The translations under genes were made by a program, and so were the position numbers. A stretch of DNA of 64,000 nt from Rubrivivax sp. GTDB lineage: Bacteria > Pseudomonadota > Gammaproteobacteria > Burkholderiales > Burkholderiaceae_C. This document shows positions 1-8,565 of this stretch, in pieces (the stretch's first letter is position 1; every line of letters begins with the position of its first letter). The notes under the pieces were generated by a model, which was not told the DNA's origin, made no database searches, and saw nothing but the letters and a program-made list of their open reading frames with translations. The stretch is from contig JAIXSE010000031.1 in assembly GCA_027484825.1 (NCBI GenBank), positions 1 to 64,000 of the forward strand. The letters run 5' to 3'.

Positions 1-393
1 ATGGACCACGCCGTGGGCGACCTGACCAAGATCGCCGGCCAGAAGCCCGTGGTCACGAAGTCGAAGAAGGCCATCGCCGGCTTCAAGATCCGTGACGGCG
101 TGCCCATCGGCTGCATGGTGACCCTGCGCGGCGCCCAGATGTACGAATTCCTGGACCGTTTCGTGACCGTGGCCCTGCCGCGCGTGCGTGACTTCCGTGG
201 TATCTCGGGTCGCTCGTTCGACGGACGTGGCAACTACAACATCGGCGTCAAAGAACAGATCATCTTCCCCGAAATCGAATACGACAAGGTGGATGCTCTG
301 CGTGGTCTGAACATCAGCATCACGACGACCGCCAAGACGGACGACGAAGCCAAGGCTCTGCTGGCTGCGTTCAAGTTCCCGTTCAAGAACTGA
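1..393 (+). CDS. rplE: 50S ribosomal protein L5, C-terminal part
   Basis: Large-subunit protein L5, which binds 5S rRNA in the central protuberance. The window opens inside the gene: 130 residues are present out of about 179, so roughly the first 49 are missing and the methionine at base 1 is internal. The segment matches the L5 C-terminal region, with [31 protein letters not shown] and [14 protein letters not shown], and ends in FPFKN as the family does. It is followed 8 bases later by rpsN, the standard spc-operon order. Identity is certain; only the 5' end is absent. Confidence 0.97.
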   Translation: MDHAVGDLTKIAGQKPVVTKSKKAIAGFKIRDGVPIGCMVTLRGAQMYEFLDRFVTVALPRVRDFRGISGRSFDGRGNYNIGVKEQIIFPEIEYDKVDALRGLNISITTTAKTDDEAKALLAAFKFPFKN

Positions 394-401
394 GGTGACC
401 T

Positions 402-707
402 GTGGCAAAACTCTCGATCAAGCAACGTGAGCTGAAGCGCGCCCAACTGGTCGCCAAGTACGCCAAGAAGTACGAGGAACTGAAGGCCATCATCAACGAC
501 AGCAAGAAGTCGGATGAAGAGCGCTACCTCGCCCGCCTGGAGCTGCAGAAGCTGCCTCGCAACGCCAACCCCACCCGCCAGCGCAACCGCTGCGAGCTGA
601 CCGGTCGCCCCCGTGGCACCTTCCGCAAGTTCGGCCTGGCACGTAACAAGATTCGTGAGCTGGCCTTCAAGGGCGACATCCCCGGTGTCGTCAAGGCCAG
701 CTGGTAA
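402..707 (+). CDS. rpsN: 30S ribosomal protein S14
   Basis: Primary small-subunit protein of the 30S head. The product is 101 residues, the long zinc-free (C-minus) form: the region that holds CxxC pairs in the short zinc form reads [16 protein letters not shown] here, with a single cysteine. Translation starts at GTG, preceded by the ribosome-binding sequence GAGGTG; no ATG lies closer to the conserved [14 protein letters not shown] N-terminus. It sits between rplE and rpsH in the usual spc order and is surely co-transcribed with them. Confidence 0.97.
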   Translation: MAKLSIKQRELKRAQLVAKYAKKYEELKAIINDSKKSDEERYLARLELQKLPRNANPTRQRNRCELTGRPRGTFRKFGLARNKIRELAFKGDIPGVVKASW

Positions 708-730
708 TCGGCAGGTTTAGGAGATTTCGT

Positions 731-1126
731 ATGAGCATGAGTGATCCTATCGCCGATATGCTGACCCGCATTCGCAACGCCCAAAGCGTTGAGAAGGCCA
801 GCGTCGTGATGCCTTCCTCCAAGCTGAAGGTCGCGATCGCCAAGGTCCTGAAGGATGAAGGCTATATCGACGATTTCGCGGTGCGTGGCGATGCCGCCCG
901 CCCCGAGCTCGAAATTGCGCTGAAGTACTACGCCGGTCGCCCGGTGATCGAGCGCATCGAGCGCGTGAGCCGTCCTGGCCTGCGCATCTACAAGGGCCGC
1001 CACGACATTCCCCAGGTCATGAATGGCCTGGGTGTGGCGATCGTCACCACGCCCAAGGGTGTGATGACTGACCGCAAGGCACGTCAAGCCGGTGTCGGCG
1101 GCGAAGTGCTTTGCTACGTCGCCTAA
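731..1126 (+). CDS. rpsH: 30S ribosomal protein S8
   Basis: Binds 16S rRNA in the central domain and, in E. coli, represses translation of the spc operon. The 131-residue product begins [18 protein letters not shown] and ends with the conserved [38 protein letters not shown] leader supplies a good Shine-Dalgarno before ATG. Length and position between rpsN and rplF are standard. Confidence 0.97.
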   Translation: MSMSDPIADMLTRIRNAQSVEKASVVMPSSKLKVAIAKVLKDEGYIDDFAVRGDAARPELEIALKYYAGRPVIERIERVSRPGLRIYKGRHDIPQVMNGLGVAIVTTPKGVMTDRKARQAGVGGEVLCYVA

Positions 1127-1145
1127 GCGCAAGGAGAGACAGACA

Positions 1146-1679
1146 ATGTCCCGCGTTGGAAAAATGCCGGTCGTCGTCCCGCAAGGCGTGGAAGTGACGA
1201 TCGCTGCTGACAAGATCAGCGTCAAGGGCGCCCAAGGCACCCTGTTCGTGGCCGTGAACCCTCTGGTCACGGTGAAGTCGGAAGGCGGCAAGCTCACCTT
1301 CGTCCCGACCAACGAATCGGCTGAAGCCGATGCGATGAGCGGCACGATGCGTGCGCTGCTGGCCAACATGGTCAACGGTGTCAGCAAGGGCTTCGAAAAG
1401 AAGCTGAACCTGGTTGGCGTGGGCTTCCGTGCCCAGGCCCAAGGTCAGAAGCTGAACCTGCAGATCGGCTTCTCGCACCCGGTCGTGAAGGACATGCCCG
1501 CCGGCATCAAGGTGGAATGCCCGACCCAGACCGAAATCGTGATCAAGGGCGCGGATCGCCAAGTGGTCGGCCAGCTGGCAGCTGAAGTGCGCGCCATCCG
1601 TCCGCCGGAGCCTTACAAGGGCAAGGGCATCCGTTACGCCGACGAAAAGGTCTCTCTCAAAGAGACCAAGAAGAAGTAA
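1146..1679 (+). CDS. rplF: 50S ribosomal protein L6
   Basis: Large-subunit protein near the GTPase-associated centre. I place the start at 1146, giving 177 residues beginning [17 protein letters not shown], the family N-terminus, with AAGGAGAGACAGACA as ribosome-binding region. An upstream in-frame extension to 1092 overlaps rpsH and is not supported. The C-terminal [13 protein letters not shown] motif is intact. Confidence 0.97.
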   Translation: MSRVGKMPVVVPQGVEVTIAADKISVKGAQGTLFVAVNPLVTVKSEGGKLTFVPTNESAEADAMSGTMRALLANMVNGVSKGFEKKLNLVGVGFRAQAQGQKLNLQIGFSHPVVKDMPAGIKVECPTQTEIVIKGADRQVVGQLAAEVRAIRPPEPYKGKGIRYADEKVSLKETKKK

Positions 1680-1690
1680 GGAGCCGCGCC

Positions 1691-2050
1691 ATGCTGAACA
1701 AGAAGGAACAACGCCTGCGTCGTTCGCGTCAAACGCGTGCCCGCATTGCGCTGCAGCGCGTGGCCCGTCTGACGGTCTTCCGCTCGAACCTGCACATCTA
1801 CGCTTCGGTCATCTCCGAAGACGGTCAGCGCGTGCTGGCCAGTGCCTCCACTGCCGAGAAGGACGTTCGCGCCCAACTCGCCGGCAAGGGTGGCAACGTG
1901 GCTGCCGCAACGCTGATCGGCAAGCGTATCGCCGAGAAGGCGAAGGCTGCTGGCGTCGAGAAGGTGGCTTTCGATCGCGCTGGTTTCGCCTACCACGGCC
2001 GTGTCAAGGCCCTGGCAGAAGCCGCTCGCGAGGCTGGCCTGCAGTTCTGA
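1691..2050 (+). CDS. rplR: 50S ribosomal protein L18
   Basis: 5S rRNA-binding protein that works with L5 in the central protuberance. The 119-residue product starts [19 protein letters not shown] and contains [12 protein letters not shown] and the C-terminal [26 protein letters not shown] that typify the family. It follows rplF by 11 bases, with the AAGGAG that ends rplF doubling as part of its ribosome-binding site. Confidence 0.97.
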   Translation: MLNKKEQRLRRSRQTRARIALQRVARLTVFRSNLHIYASVISEDGQRVLASASTAEKDVRAQLAGKGGNVAAATLIGKRIAEKAKAAGVEKVAFDRAGFAYHGRVKALAEAAREAGLQF

Positions 2051-2068
2051 CGCACAAAGGATTAGGAA

Positions 2069-2587
2069 ATGGCAAAGTTTCAACCCCGCGCTCAGACCGA
2101 AGGCAACGACGACGGCCTGAAGGAAAAGATGATTGCGGTCAACCGCGTCACCAAGGTGGTGAAGGGCGGCCGCACGCTGTCTTTCGCAGCGCTGACGGTG
2201 GTCGGTGACGGCGACGGTCGCATCGGTATGGGCAAGGGCAAGGCCAAGGAAGTGCCCGTGGCCGTGCAAAAGGCGATGGAGTCCGCTCGTCGCAACATGA
2301 TCAAGGTGCAGCTGCGCAACGGCACCATCCAGCACAACGTGGTGGGTGAGCACGGTGCAGCACACGTGATCATGGCACCGGCTCCTGCTGGTACCGGCGT
2401 GATCGCCGGCGGCCCGATGCGCGCCGTGTTCGAAGTGATGGGCGTGACCGACATCGTGACCAAGAGCCACGGTTCGACCAACCCGTACAACATGGTTCGT
2501 GCCACGCTGGACGCGCTCAAGCGCTGCTCCACGCCCGCCGAAGTGGCGGCCAAGCGCGGCAAGACAGTTGAAGAAATCTTCAACTGA
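2069..2587 (+). CDS. rpsE: 30S ribosomal protein S5
   Basis: Small-subunit protein at the mRNA entry site, involved in decoding accuracy. The 172-residue product has the N-terminal double-stranded RNA-binding domain ([20 protein letters not shown], then [18 protein letters not shown]) and the C-terminal domain ending [27 protein letters not shown] upstream is the likely ribosome-binding site. Normal length and context. Confidence 0.97.
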   Translation: MAKFQPRAQTEGNDDGLKEKMIAVNRVTKVVKGGRTLSFAALTVVGDGDGRIGMGKGKAKEVPVAVQKAMESARRNMIKVQLRNGTIQHNVVGEHGAAHVIMAPAPAGTGVIAGGPMRAVFEVMGVTDIVTKSHGSTNPYNMVRATLDALKRCSTPAEVAAKRGKTVEEIFN

Positions 2588-2603
2588 TCGCCGGGAGATC
2601 GAG

Positions 2604-2786
2604 ATGTCTGACAAGAAAACTCTGACGGTCAAGCTGGTGCGCAGCCCTATCGGTTGCCGTGCCTCCCACCGTGCTACCGTGACTGGCCTGGGCCTTCGCA
2701 AGCTCAACAGCACTCGCACGCTGGAAGACACGCCCGCAGTGCGCGGGATGATCAACAAGATCGCCTACCTCGTGCAGGTGCTGTAA
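2604..2786 (+). CDS. rpmD: 50S ribosomal protein L30
   Basis: Small large-subunit protein of 60 residues beginning [17 protein letters not shown] and containing the family pattern [14 protein letters not shown]. The start is set at 2604 because a GGGAGATCGAG ribosome-binding region precedes it and because longer in-frame extensions run back through rpsE. It lies between rpsE and rplO as in other bacteria. Confidence 0.96.
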   Translation: MSDKKTLTVKLVRSPIGCRASHRATVTGLGLRKLNSTRTLEDTPAVRGMINKIAYLVQVL

Positions 2787-2811
2787 GCGCCGCGCGAATC
2801 GAGGAAAGAAG

Positions 2812-3243
2812 ATGCAACTCAATACCATCAAGCCTGCCGCTGGTGCCAAGCACGCCAAGCGTCGCGTGGGCCGTGGCATCGGCTCCGGTCTGGGCAAGAC
2901 CGCCGGCCGTGGCCACAAGGGTCAGAAGTCGCGTGCTGGTGGCTTCCACAAGGTCGGCTTCGAAGGCGGCCAGATGCCGCTGCAGCGTCGCCTGCCCAAG
3001 CGTGGCTTCAAGTCGCTGGCGCGTCCCTACAACGCTGAAGTGACCCTGTCGGAACTGCAAGCGCTGACCTCCGAAGAGATCGACCTGCTGACGCTCAAGG
3101 CCGTGGGCCTGGTGTCGGAACTGGCCAAGACGGTCAAGGTCATCAAGTCGGGCGAAATCAGCCGCAAGGTGTCCCTCAAGGGCATCGGCGCGACTGCAGG
3201 GGCCAAGGCCGCCATTGAGGCAGCCGGCGGCAACGTCGCTTAA
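2812..3243 (+). CDS. rplO: 50S ribosomal protein L15
   Basis: Late-assembly large-subunit protein. The 143-residue product has the glycine-rich basic N-terminal half, including [22 protein letters not shown] and [18 protein letters not shown], and the compact C-terminal domain ending [23 protein letters not shown] precedes the ATG. It is followed after 26 bases by secY, as in nearly all bacteria. Confidence 0.97.
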   Translation: MQLNTIKPAAGAKHAKRRVGRGIGSGLGKTAGRGHKGQKSRAGGFHKVGFEGGQMPLQRRLPKRGFKSLARPYNAEVTLSELQALTSEEIDLLTLKAVGLVSELAKTVKVIKSGEISRKVSLKGIGATAGAKAAIEAAGGNVA

Positions 3244-3269
3244 TCGGCGTCAAACAGGACTAGGCAACA

Positions 3270-4580
3270 GTGGCAAGCAACGCATCCCAGTTGGCCAAGA
3301 GCGGCAAGTTCGGTGACCTGCGTCGCCGACTCGTGTTCCTGTTGCTGGCGTTGGTCGTGTACCGCATCGGGGCGCATATCCCCGTGCCGGGCATTGATCC
3401 GACCCAGCTGCAGCAGCTCTTCAAGGGTCAGCAGGGCGGGATCCTGAGCCTGTTCAACATGTTCTCGGGCGGTGCGCTGTCGCGCTTTACCGTCTTCGCG
3501 CTGGGCATCATGCCCTACATCTCGGCCTCCATCGTCATGCAGTTGATGACGTATGTGGTGCCGAGCCTGGAAGCGCTGAAGAAGGAAGGCGAGGCGGGTC
3601 GCCGCAAGATCACGCAATACACCCGATACGGGACGCTCGGCCTGGCGATCTTCCAGAGCCTGAGCATCGCGTTTGCTCTGGAGAGCTCCCAGGGTCTGGT
3701 GCTGAGCCCGGGCTTCGGCTTCCGTCTCACCACCGTGACCAGCCTGGTGGCCGGCACGATGTTCCTGATGTGGCTGGGTGAGCAAATCACCGAGCGTGGT
3801 CTGGGCAACGGCATCTCCATCCTGATCTTCGGCGGTATCGCCGCGGGTCTGCCGGGTGCAGTGGGCGGTCTGCTGGAGCTGGTGCGTACCGGTTCGATGA
3901 GCATCTTCTCGTGCCTCATCGTGATCGCGATCATCGGTGCCGTGACCTTCCTGGTGGTCTTCGTGGAGCGTGGCCAGCGCAAGATCCTGGTCAACTACGC
4001 GAAGCGCCAGGTCGGGAACAAGGTGTACGGTGGGACCAGCTCTCACCTGCCGCTGAAGCTGAACATGTCTGGCGTGATTCCGCCGATCTTCGCGTCGTCG
4101 ATCATCCTGCTGCCCACCACCCTGGTCAGCTGGTTCGCCACCGGTGACAGCATGCGCTGGTTGAAGGACATCTCGGACGAACTCCGTCCTGGCCGTCCCA
4201 TCTACGTGATGCTGTACTCGGCAGCGATCGTCTTCTTCTGCTTCTTCTACACGGCGCTGGTGTTCAACAGCCGTGAGACTGCAGACAACCTGAAGAAGAG
4301 CGGCGCGTTCATTCCCGGTATCCGTCCAGGTGACCAGACGGCTCGGCACATTGACAAGATCCTGTCCCGGCTGACGCTGGCAGGAGCGGTGTACATCACC
4401 GGCGTGTGCCTGCTGCCTGAGTTCCTGACCCTGAAGTACAACGTACCGTTCTATTTTGGTGGCACCTCGCTGCTGATCATCGTGGTCGTCACGATGGACT
4501 TCTGGGCCCAGGTCCAGTCCTACGTGATGAGCCAGCAGTACGAGTCGCTGCTCAAGAAGGCAAGTTTCAAAGCCAACTGA
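3270..4580 (+). CDS. secY: Protein translocase subunit SecY
   Basis: Central pore subunit of the SecYEG translocon in the inner membrane. The 436-residue protein has ten hydrophobic segments and conserved signatures near the N-terminus ([40 protein letters not shown]) and a cytoplasmic loop with [15 protein letters not shown]. Translation starts at GTG: a 'TAGGCAACA' spacer precedes it and the next residues [17 protein letters not shown] match the family N-terminus. It is co-transcribed with ribosomal genes; yajC, secD and secF lie further on at 25607-29058. Confidence 0.97.
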   Translation: MASNASQLAKSGKFGDLRRRLVFLLLALVVYRIGAHIPVPGIDPTQLQQLFKGQQGGILSLFNMFSGGALSRFTVFALGIMPYISASIVMQLMTYVVPSLEALKKEGEAGRRKITQYTRYGTLGLAIFQSLSIAFALESSQGLVLSPGFGFRLTTVTSLVAGTMFLMWLGEQITERGLGNGISILIFGGIAAGLPGAVGGLLELVRTGSMSIFSCLIVIAIIGAVTFLVVFVERGQRKILVNYAKRQVGNKVYGGTSSHLPLKLNMSGVIPPIFASSIILLPTTLVSWFATGDSMRWLKDISDELRPGRPIYVMLYSAAIVFFCFFYTALVFNSRETADNLKKSGAFIPGIRPGDQTARHIDKILSRLTLAGAVYITGVCLLPEFLTLKYNVPFYFGGTSLLIIVVVTMDFWAQVQSYVMSQQYESLLKKASFKAN

Positions 4581-4632
4581 GCCGCTGGGCCCCAGAGAAA
4601 AACACCGACCCTATCCAGCAAGTTTCGAAGGT

Positions 4633-4851
4633 ATGGCGAAAGACGACGTCATTCAAATGCAGGGTGAGATTCTAGAAAACCTCCCCAATGCAACCTTTCG
4701 CGTCAAGTTGGAGAACGGTCATGTCGTTCTCGGTCACATCTCCGGAAAGATGCGTATGCACTACATCCGCATCCTTCCTGGTGACAAAGTGACCGTGGAA
4801 TTGACACCGTACGATTTGAGTCGTGCTCGCATCGTGTTCCGGGCGAAGTGA
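4633..4851 (+). CDS. infA: Translation initiation factor IF-1
   Basis: 72-residue OB-fold factor that occupies the ribosomal A site during initiation. The sequence [19 protein letters not shown] is the classic start (family form MAKEDxIEMQGxVxExLPN), followed by [30 protein letters not shown]. Length is exactly typical. It lies between secY and rpmJ, the usual place in Burkholderiales. Some members of this order carry a second infA elsewhere; that cannot be judged here. Confidence 0.97.
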   Translation: MAKDDVIQMQGEILENLPNATFRVKLENGHVVLGHISGKMRMHYIRILPGDKVTVELTPYDLSRARIVFRAK

Positions 4852-4913
4852 GCTTTACAGCAACCCCCCGGATCAACGCTGATTGAGCGAAAAGTTAGGT
4901 CAAGGAGCAGACC

Positions 4914-5027
4914 ATGAAAGTTTCGGCATCCGTCAAGAAGATGTGCCGCAATTGCAAGATCATCCGTCGCAATGGCGTGGTGCGTGTGATCTGTACCGAT
5001 CCGCGCCACAAGCAGCGTCAAGGCTGA
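4914..5027 (+). CDS. rpmJ: 50S ribosomal protein L36
   Basis: 37-residue zinc-binding large-subunit protein. The reading frame gives [20 protein letters not shown] followed by [17 protein letters not shown], with the zinc ligands C11, C14, C27 and a histidine near position 32, so this is the zinc-containing (C-plus) form, unlike the zinc-free S14 of the same operon. AAGGAGCAGACC directly precedes ATG. Position between infA and rpsM is standard. Confidence 0.96.
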   Translation: MKVSASVKKMCRNCKIIRRNGVVRVICTDPRHKQRQG

Positions 5028-5060
5028 TTGGCAACACCGCAAGCGAATTAGAGGACGCAA

Positions 5061-5426
5061 ATGGCACGTATTGCTGGTATCAACATTCCGCCGCACAAGC
5101 ACACGGAGATCGGTCTGACCTCGATCTACGGCATTGGCCGTACGACCGCGCAGAAGATCTGCACCACTTGCGGCATTCCGTTTGAAAAGAAGGTCAAGGA
5201 CCTGACTGACTCCGATCTGGAAAAGATCCGTGAGGAAGTGGGCCGCATGACCATTGAAGGCGACCTGCGTCGCGAGATGTCCATCAACATCAAGCGTCTG
5301 ATGGACCTGGGTTGCTATCGTGGCTTCCGCCATCGTCGCGGCCTGCCGGTGCGCGGCCAGCGTACCCGCACGAATGCCCGTACCCGCAAGGGTCCGCGCA
5401 AGTCGGCGGCGACCGGCAAGAAGTAA
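5061..5426 (+). CDS. rpsM: 30S ribosomal protein S13
   Basis: Head protein of the small subunit that contacts P-site tRNA and forms intersubunit bridges. The 121-residue product begins [20 protein letters not shown] and carries [26 protein letters not shown] near the basic tail. In E. coli this is the first gene of the alpha operon, where S4 represses through a pseudoknot over the rpsM start; only a short 33-base spacer precedes it here, so that control site is not evident at this position. Confidence 0.97.
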   Translation: MARIAGINIPPHKHTEIGLTSIYGIGRTTAQKICTTCGIPFEKKVKDLTDSDLEKIREEVGRMTIEGDLRREMSINIKRLMDLGCYRGFRHRRGLPVRGQRTRTNARTRKGPRKSAATGKK

Positions 5427-5451
5427 TCGCGGCAACTGAAGAAAGCTCACC

Positions 5452-5856
5452 ATGGCAAAAGCACCCAATAACTCGGCTGCCCAGCGCGTTCGCAAGAAGG
5501 TTCGGAAGAACGTTGCCGACGGCATCGCCCACGTTCACGCTTCTTTCAACAACACCATCATCACGATCACCGATCGTCAGGGTGGTGCGCTGTCCTGGGC
5601 CTCTTCGGGCGGCCAGGGCTTCAAGGGCTCGCGCAAGTCGACCCCCTTCGCGGCCCAGGTGGCTGCTGAAGTGGCCGGCCGCGCTGCTCAAGAACAAGGC
5701 ATCAAGAACCTGGACGTGAAGATCAAGGGCCCCGGCCCGGGTCGTGAGTCGTCGGTTCGCGCGCTGGCTGCCCTGGGCATCCGGATCAACTCGATCTCGG
5801 ACGTGACCCCGGTGCCGCACAACGGCTGCCGTCCTCAGAAGCGCCGCCGTATCTAA
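5452..5856 (+). CDS. rpsK: 30S ribosomal protein S11
   Basis: Platform protein of the small subunit near the E site. The 134-residue product has the family core [18 protein letters not shown], then [32 protein letters not shown] and the C-terminal [18 protein letters not shown]. Length and neighbours are normal. The 283-base spacer that follows it, before rpsD, is unusually long for this operon and is listed separately. Confidence 0.97.
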   Translation: MAKAPNNSAAQRVRKKVRKNVADGIAHVHASFNNTIITITDRQGGALSWASSGGQGFKGSRKSTPFAAQVAAEVAGRAAQEQGIKNLDVKIKGPGPGRESSVRALAALGIRINSISDVTPVPHNGCRPQKRRRI

Positions 5857-6139
5857 GGCTGTTGCCCTGAGGTGCACCAGACCGCTCGGTTTGGTGCCAT
5901 AATTTCGGACTCTTTTCCGATACTGCCGGCTGGTGCCTTGCGCCAGTCGGCCGTTTTGCTGAATCGATGCGCCATGGAGCCTTGAGCATAGAAGCTTGAA
6001 GTTGCGTGGCAGTTTGGTTCAGTTTGAAGCCCACCGTCTGAGCCTAAAAAAACACTGGCCAGACTCGCGCGACCGCGCCGGCCCGAGCTCTTGAGTTCGG
6101 TCTGGCCGCGTTGCGTCAGATTGATGAAGGACACGCAAA
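5857..6139 (+). promoter_or_regulatory. Structured leader between rpsK and rpsD
   Basis: This 283-base spacer has no credible reading frame and is richer in A+T than the genes around it. Its 3' part forms a long-range hairpin: GGCCAGAC at 6057-6064 pairs perfectly with GTCTGGCC at 6100-6107, ending about 30 bases before the GTG start of rpsD. A second imperfect repeat surrounds GCCGGCTGG/CCAGTCGGC near 5927-5951. Since S4 is the autoregulator of this operon in E. coli, a translational operator or internal promoter here is a reasonable inference; no binding site can be proven from sequence alone. Confidence 0.4.
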
Positions 6140-6763
6140 GTGGCACGTTATCTCGGCCCGAAGGCCAAACTCTCCCGCCGTGAAGGCACCGACCTGTTCC
6201 TGAAGAGCGCCCGCCGCGCCATCAGCGACAAGGCCAAGTTCGACAGCAAGCCTGGCCAGCACGGCCGCACCTCCGGCCAGCGCACCTCGGACTTCGGTCT
6301 GCAACTGCGCGAAAAGCAGAAGGTCAAGCGCATGTATGGCGTGCTGGAGCGTCAGTTCCGTCGCTACTTCGCTGAAGCCGAGCGCCGCAAGGGCTCGACC
6401 GGCGTGAACCTGCTGGTGCTGCTGGAGTCCCGCCTGGACAACGTCGTGTACCGCATGGGCTTCGGCTCGACCCGCGCTGAAGCACGTCAGCTCGTGTCGC
6501 ACAAGGGCATCACCGTGAACGGTGAAGTCGTGAACATCGCTTCCTACCTGGTCAAGGCCGGTGACGTCGTCGCCGTCCGCGAAAAGGCCAAGAAGCAGCT
6601 GCGTATCGTGGACAGCCTGAAGCTGGCCGAATCGATCGGTCTGCCGGCCTGGGTGGCTGTGGACGTGTCGAAGATGGAAGGCGTGTTCAAGAAGACGCCG
6701 GATCGCGACGAGTTCGGCGCCGAGATCAACGAATCCCTGATCGTTGAGTTGTACTCGCGTTAA
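6140..6763 (+). CDS. rpsD: 30S ribosomal protein S4
   Basis: Primary 16S rRNA-binding protein that nucleates 30S assembly. The 207-residue product has the N-terminal [23 protein letters not shown] and the S4 RNA-binding domain ([30 protein letters not shown]). The start codon is GTG at 6140; the AAGGACACGCAAA upstream is the ribosome-binding region. The N-terminal zinc cysteines of some S4 proteins are absent. Regulation may involve the structured leader upstream and the hairpin downstream. Confidence 0.97.
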   Translation: MARYLGPKAKLSRREGTDLFLKSARRAISDKAKFDSKPGQHGRTSGQRTSDFGLQLREKQKVKRMYGVLERQFRRYFAEAERRKGSTGVNLLVLLESRLDNVVYRMGFGSTRAEARQLVSHKGITVNGEVVNIASYLVKAGDVVAVREKAKKQLRIVDSLKLAESIGLPAWVAVDVSKMEGVFKKTPDRDEFGAEINESLIVELYSR

Positions 6764-6775
6764 TTCTTTCGTGCC

Positions 6776-6817
6776 CGCCAAGCGGCCCAGACATTGTTCT
6801 GTAGGGGCCGCTTGGCG
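6776..6817 (+). terminator. Strong hairpin between rpsD and rpoA
   Basis: CGCCAAGCGGCCC at 6776-6788 and GGGCCGCTTGGCG at 6805-6817 form a perfect 13-bp stem with a 16-base loop, followed by only three T residues. It has the stem strength of an intrinsic terminator but a weak T tract. Because rpoA follows, it may be an attenuator, an RNA-processing site, or the end of a unit with rpoA restarted from its own promoter. Confidence 0.5.
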
Positions 6818-6916
6818 TTTCCTCGTCCGGACTTTGCCCGCCCGTTGTGGGGTGGGTCCGGTTGGTCCCTCAGCCTTATCGGTGTAACGAACCGAGGGTA
6901 TTGAAAGAAAGACCTC

Positions 6917-7909
6917 ATGCAAACGAATCTGCTCAAACCCAAATCCATCACTGTGGAGCCCCTGGGCGGTCATCGCGCCAAGGTGATCCTGGAGCCGTTT
7001 GAACGCGGCTATGGCCACACGCTGGGCAACGCCCTGCGCCGTGTGCTGCTGTCTTCGATGGTGGGTTATGCGCCGACGGAAGTGACGATCGCGGGCGTGC
7101 TGCACGAGTACTCCGCCATCGACGGCGTGCAGGAAGATGTGGTTCACATCATGCTGAACCTCAAGGGCGTGGTGTTCCGCCTGCACAACCGCGAAGAAGT
7201 GACGCTGGTCCTGCGCAAGGAAGGCGAGGGTCCTGTGACCGCCGCCGACATCCAGACCCCGCACGACGTCGAGATCATCAACCCTGAGCATGTCATCGCC
7301 CACCTGTCGCAAGGCGGCAAGCTGGACATGCAGATCAAGGTTGAAAAGGGTCGTGGCTACGTCCCCGGCAACATGCGCCGTTACGGCGACGAGCCGACCA
7401 AGGCCATCGGCCGCATCGTCCTCGACGCTTCGTTCTCCCCGGTCAAGCGCGTCAGCTACGCCGTGGAAAACGCCCGTGTGGAACAGCGTACCGACCTGGA
7501 CAAGCTGGTCATGGAGATCGAGACCAACGGTGCGATCTCCCCCGAGGAAGCCATCCGCGCTTCCGCCAAGATCCTGGTGGAGCAACTGGCCGTCTTCGCC
7601 CAGCTGCAAGGCACCGATCTGGTGGATGCGTTCGATCAGGCCCCGGCGGCCCGCTCCAGCAGCTTCGATCCGATCCTGCTGCGTCCGGTCGACGAGCTCG
7701 AACTGACCGTGCGTTCGGCCAACTGCCTGAAGGCCGAAAACATCTACTACATCGGTGACCTGATCCAGCGCACCGAGACCGAGCTGCTGAAGACCCCGAA
7801 CCTGGGTCGCAAGTCGCTCAACGAGATCAAGGAAGTGCTCGCTTCGCGCGGCCTGACTCTGGGCTCGCGTCTCGAGAACTGGCCGCCCCAAGGTCTCGAC
7901 AAGCGTTGA
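6917..7909 (+). CDS. rpoA: RNA polymerase alpha subunit
   Basis: Alpha subunit that starts assembly of RNA polymerase and contacts promoters and activators. The 330-residue product has the N-terminal dimerisation domain ([22 protein letters not shown], about residues 28-49) and the C-terminal domain with the UP-element binding helices ([20 protein letters not shown], then [18 protein letters not shown]). Length is typical. It is separated from rpsD by 153 bases containing a strong hairpin, and from rplQ by 95 bases. Confidence 0.97.
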   Translation: MQTNLLKPKSITVEPLGGHRAKVILEPFERGYGHTLGNALRRVLLSSMVGYAPTEVTIAGVLHEYSAIDGVQEDVVHIMLNLKGVVFRLHNREEVTLVLRKEGEGPVTAADIQTPHDVEIINPEHVIAHLSQGGKLDMQIKVEKGRGYVPGNMRRYGDEPTKAIGRIVLDASFSPVKRVSYAVENARVEQRTDLDKLVMEIETNGAISPEEAIRASAKILVEQLAVFAQLQGTDLVDAFDQAPAARSSSFDPILLRPVDELELTVRSANCLKAENIYYIGDLIQRTETELLKTPNLGRKSLNEIKEVLASRGLTLGSRLENWPPQGLDKR

Positions 7910-7952
7910 TTTTTGAAAATGGGCAAGGGCGATGAGCCCCTGCCCGGTGCCC

Positions 7953-7978
7953 CCGGCAGTACCTGATCCGGCTGCCGG
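7953..7978 (+). other. Small hairpin between rpoA and rplQ
   Basis: CCGGCAG at 7953-7959 pairs with CTGCCGG at 7972-7978 around a 12-base loop, 26 bases before rplQ. There is no T tract, so it is not a terminator; it may affect mRNA stability or processing. Seen directly, function unknown. Confidence 0.3.
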
Positions 7979-8004
7979 CAATAACTGAAGGAAAGGAAAG
8001 CACC

Positions 8005-8394
8005 ATGCGCCACCGTAACGGCCTCCGTAAGCTGAACCGTACCAGCGAGCACCGCGCCGCGATGCTCCGCAACATGGCAGTGTCCCTGCTGCAGCACGAA
8101 GCGATCAAGACCACCTTGCCCAAGGCCAAGGAACTGCGTCGCGTCGTCGAGCCCCTGATCACCCTGGCCAAGGAACCCACCCTGGCCAACCGTCGTCTGG
8201 CGTTCAACCGCCTGCGTGACCGGGACATCGTCAGCAAGCTGTTCAATGAACTGGGCCCCCGTTTCGCCACCCGTCCGGGCGGCTACACCCGTATCCTGAA
8301 GATGGGCTTCCGCGTGGGCGACAACGCCCCGATGGCCTACGTGGAACTGGTGGACCGTGCGGAACCCACCGAAGGCGAAGCCGCTGCTGAATAA
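8005..8394 (+). CDS. rplQ: 50S ribosomal protein L17
   Basis: Large-subunit protein near the exit tunnel. The 129-residue product begins [20 protein letters not shown] and has the conserved [13 protein letters not shown] and [49 protein letters not shown] precedes ATG. It is the last ribosomal gene of the run and is followed by an intrinsic terminator 26 bases after its stop. Confidence 0.97.
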   Translation: MRHRNGLRKLNRTSEHRAAMLRNMAVSLLQHEAIKTTLPKAKELRRVVEPLITLAKEPTLANRRLAFNRLRDRDIVSKLFNELGPRFATRPGGYTRILKMGFRVGDNAPMAYVELVDRAEPTEGEAAAE

Positions 8395-8420
8395 GCAGTC
8401 GCCTGCGCACTCGCACCCTG

Positions 8421-8447
8421 AAAAGGCCAGCTCTGCTGGCCTTTTTT
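8421..8447 (+). terminator. Intrinsic terminator after rplQ
   Basis: AAAAGGCCAGC, loop TCT, GCTGGCCTTTT with a run of six T: a textbook Rho-independent terminator ending the alpha operon. Confidence 0.9.
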
Positions 8448-8565
8448 ATTTCTGCCAGCGCACGCGCGTCACCGCCCGGACTTCTCAGCGGGCGCCTCCG
8501 CGCTAAGCTTGCGGTCTTCTCTCCCTCTGGCGCGCCCGCCTGACGCGGGTGCCCCGACTGCTCTC

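Noticed and set aside
6116..7981. 621-codon open frame on the minus strand
   Set aside because: It is antisense to rpsD and rpoA, both certain genes; long antisense frames arise from the third-position GC bias. The translation is rich in His/Gln/Leu and has no motif.
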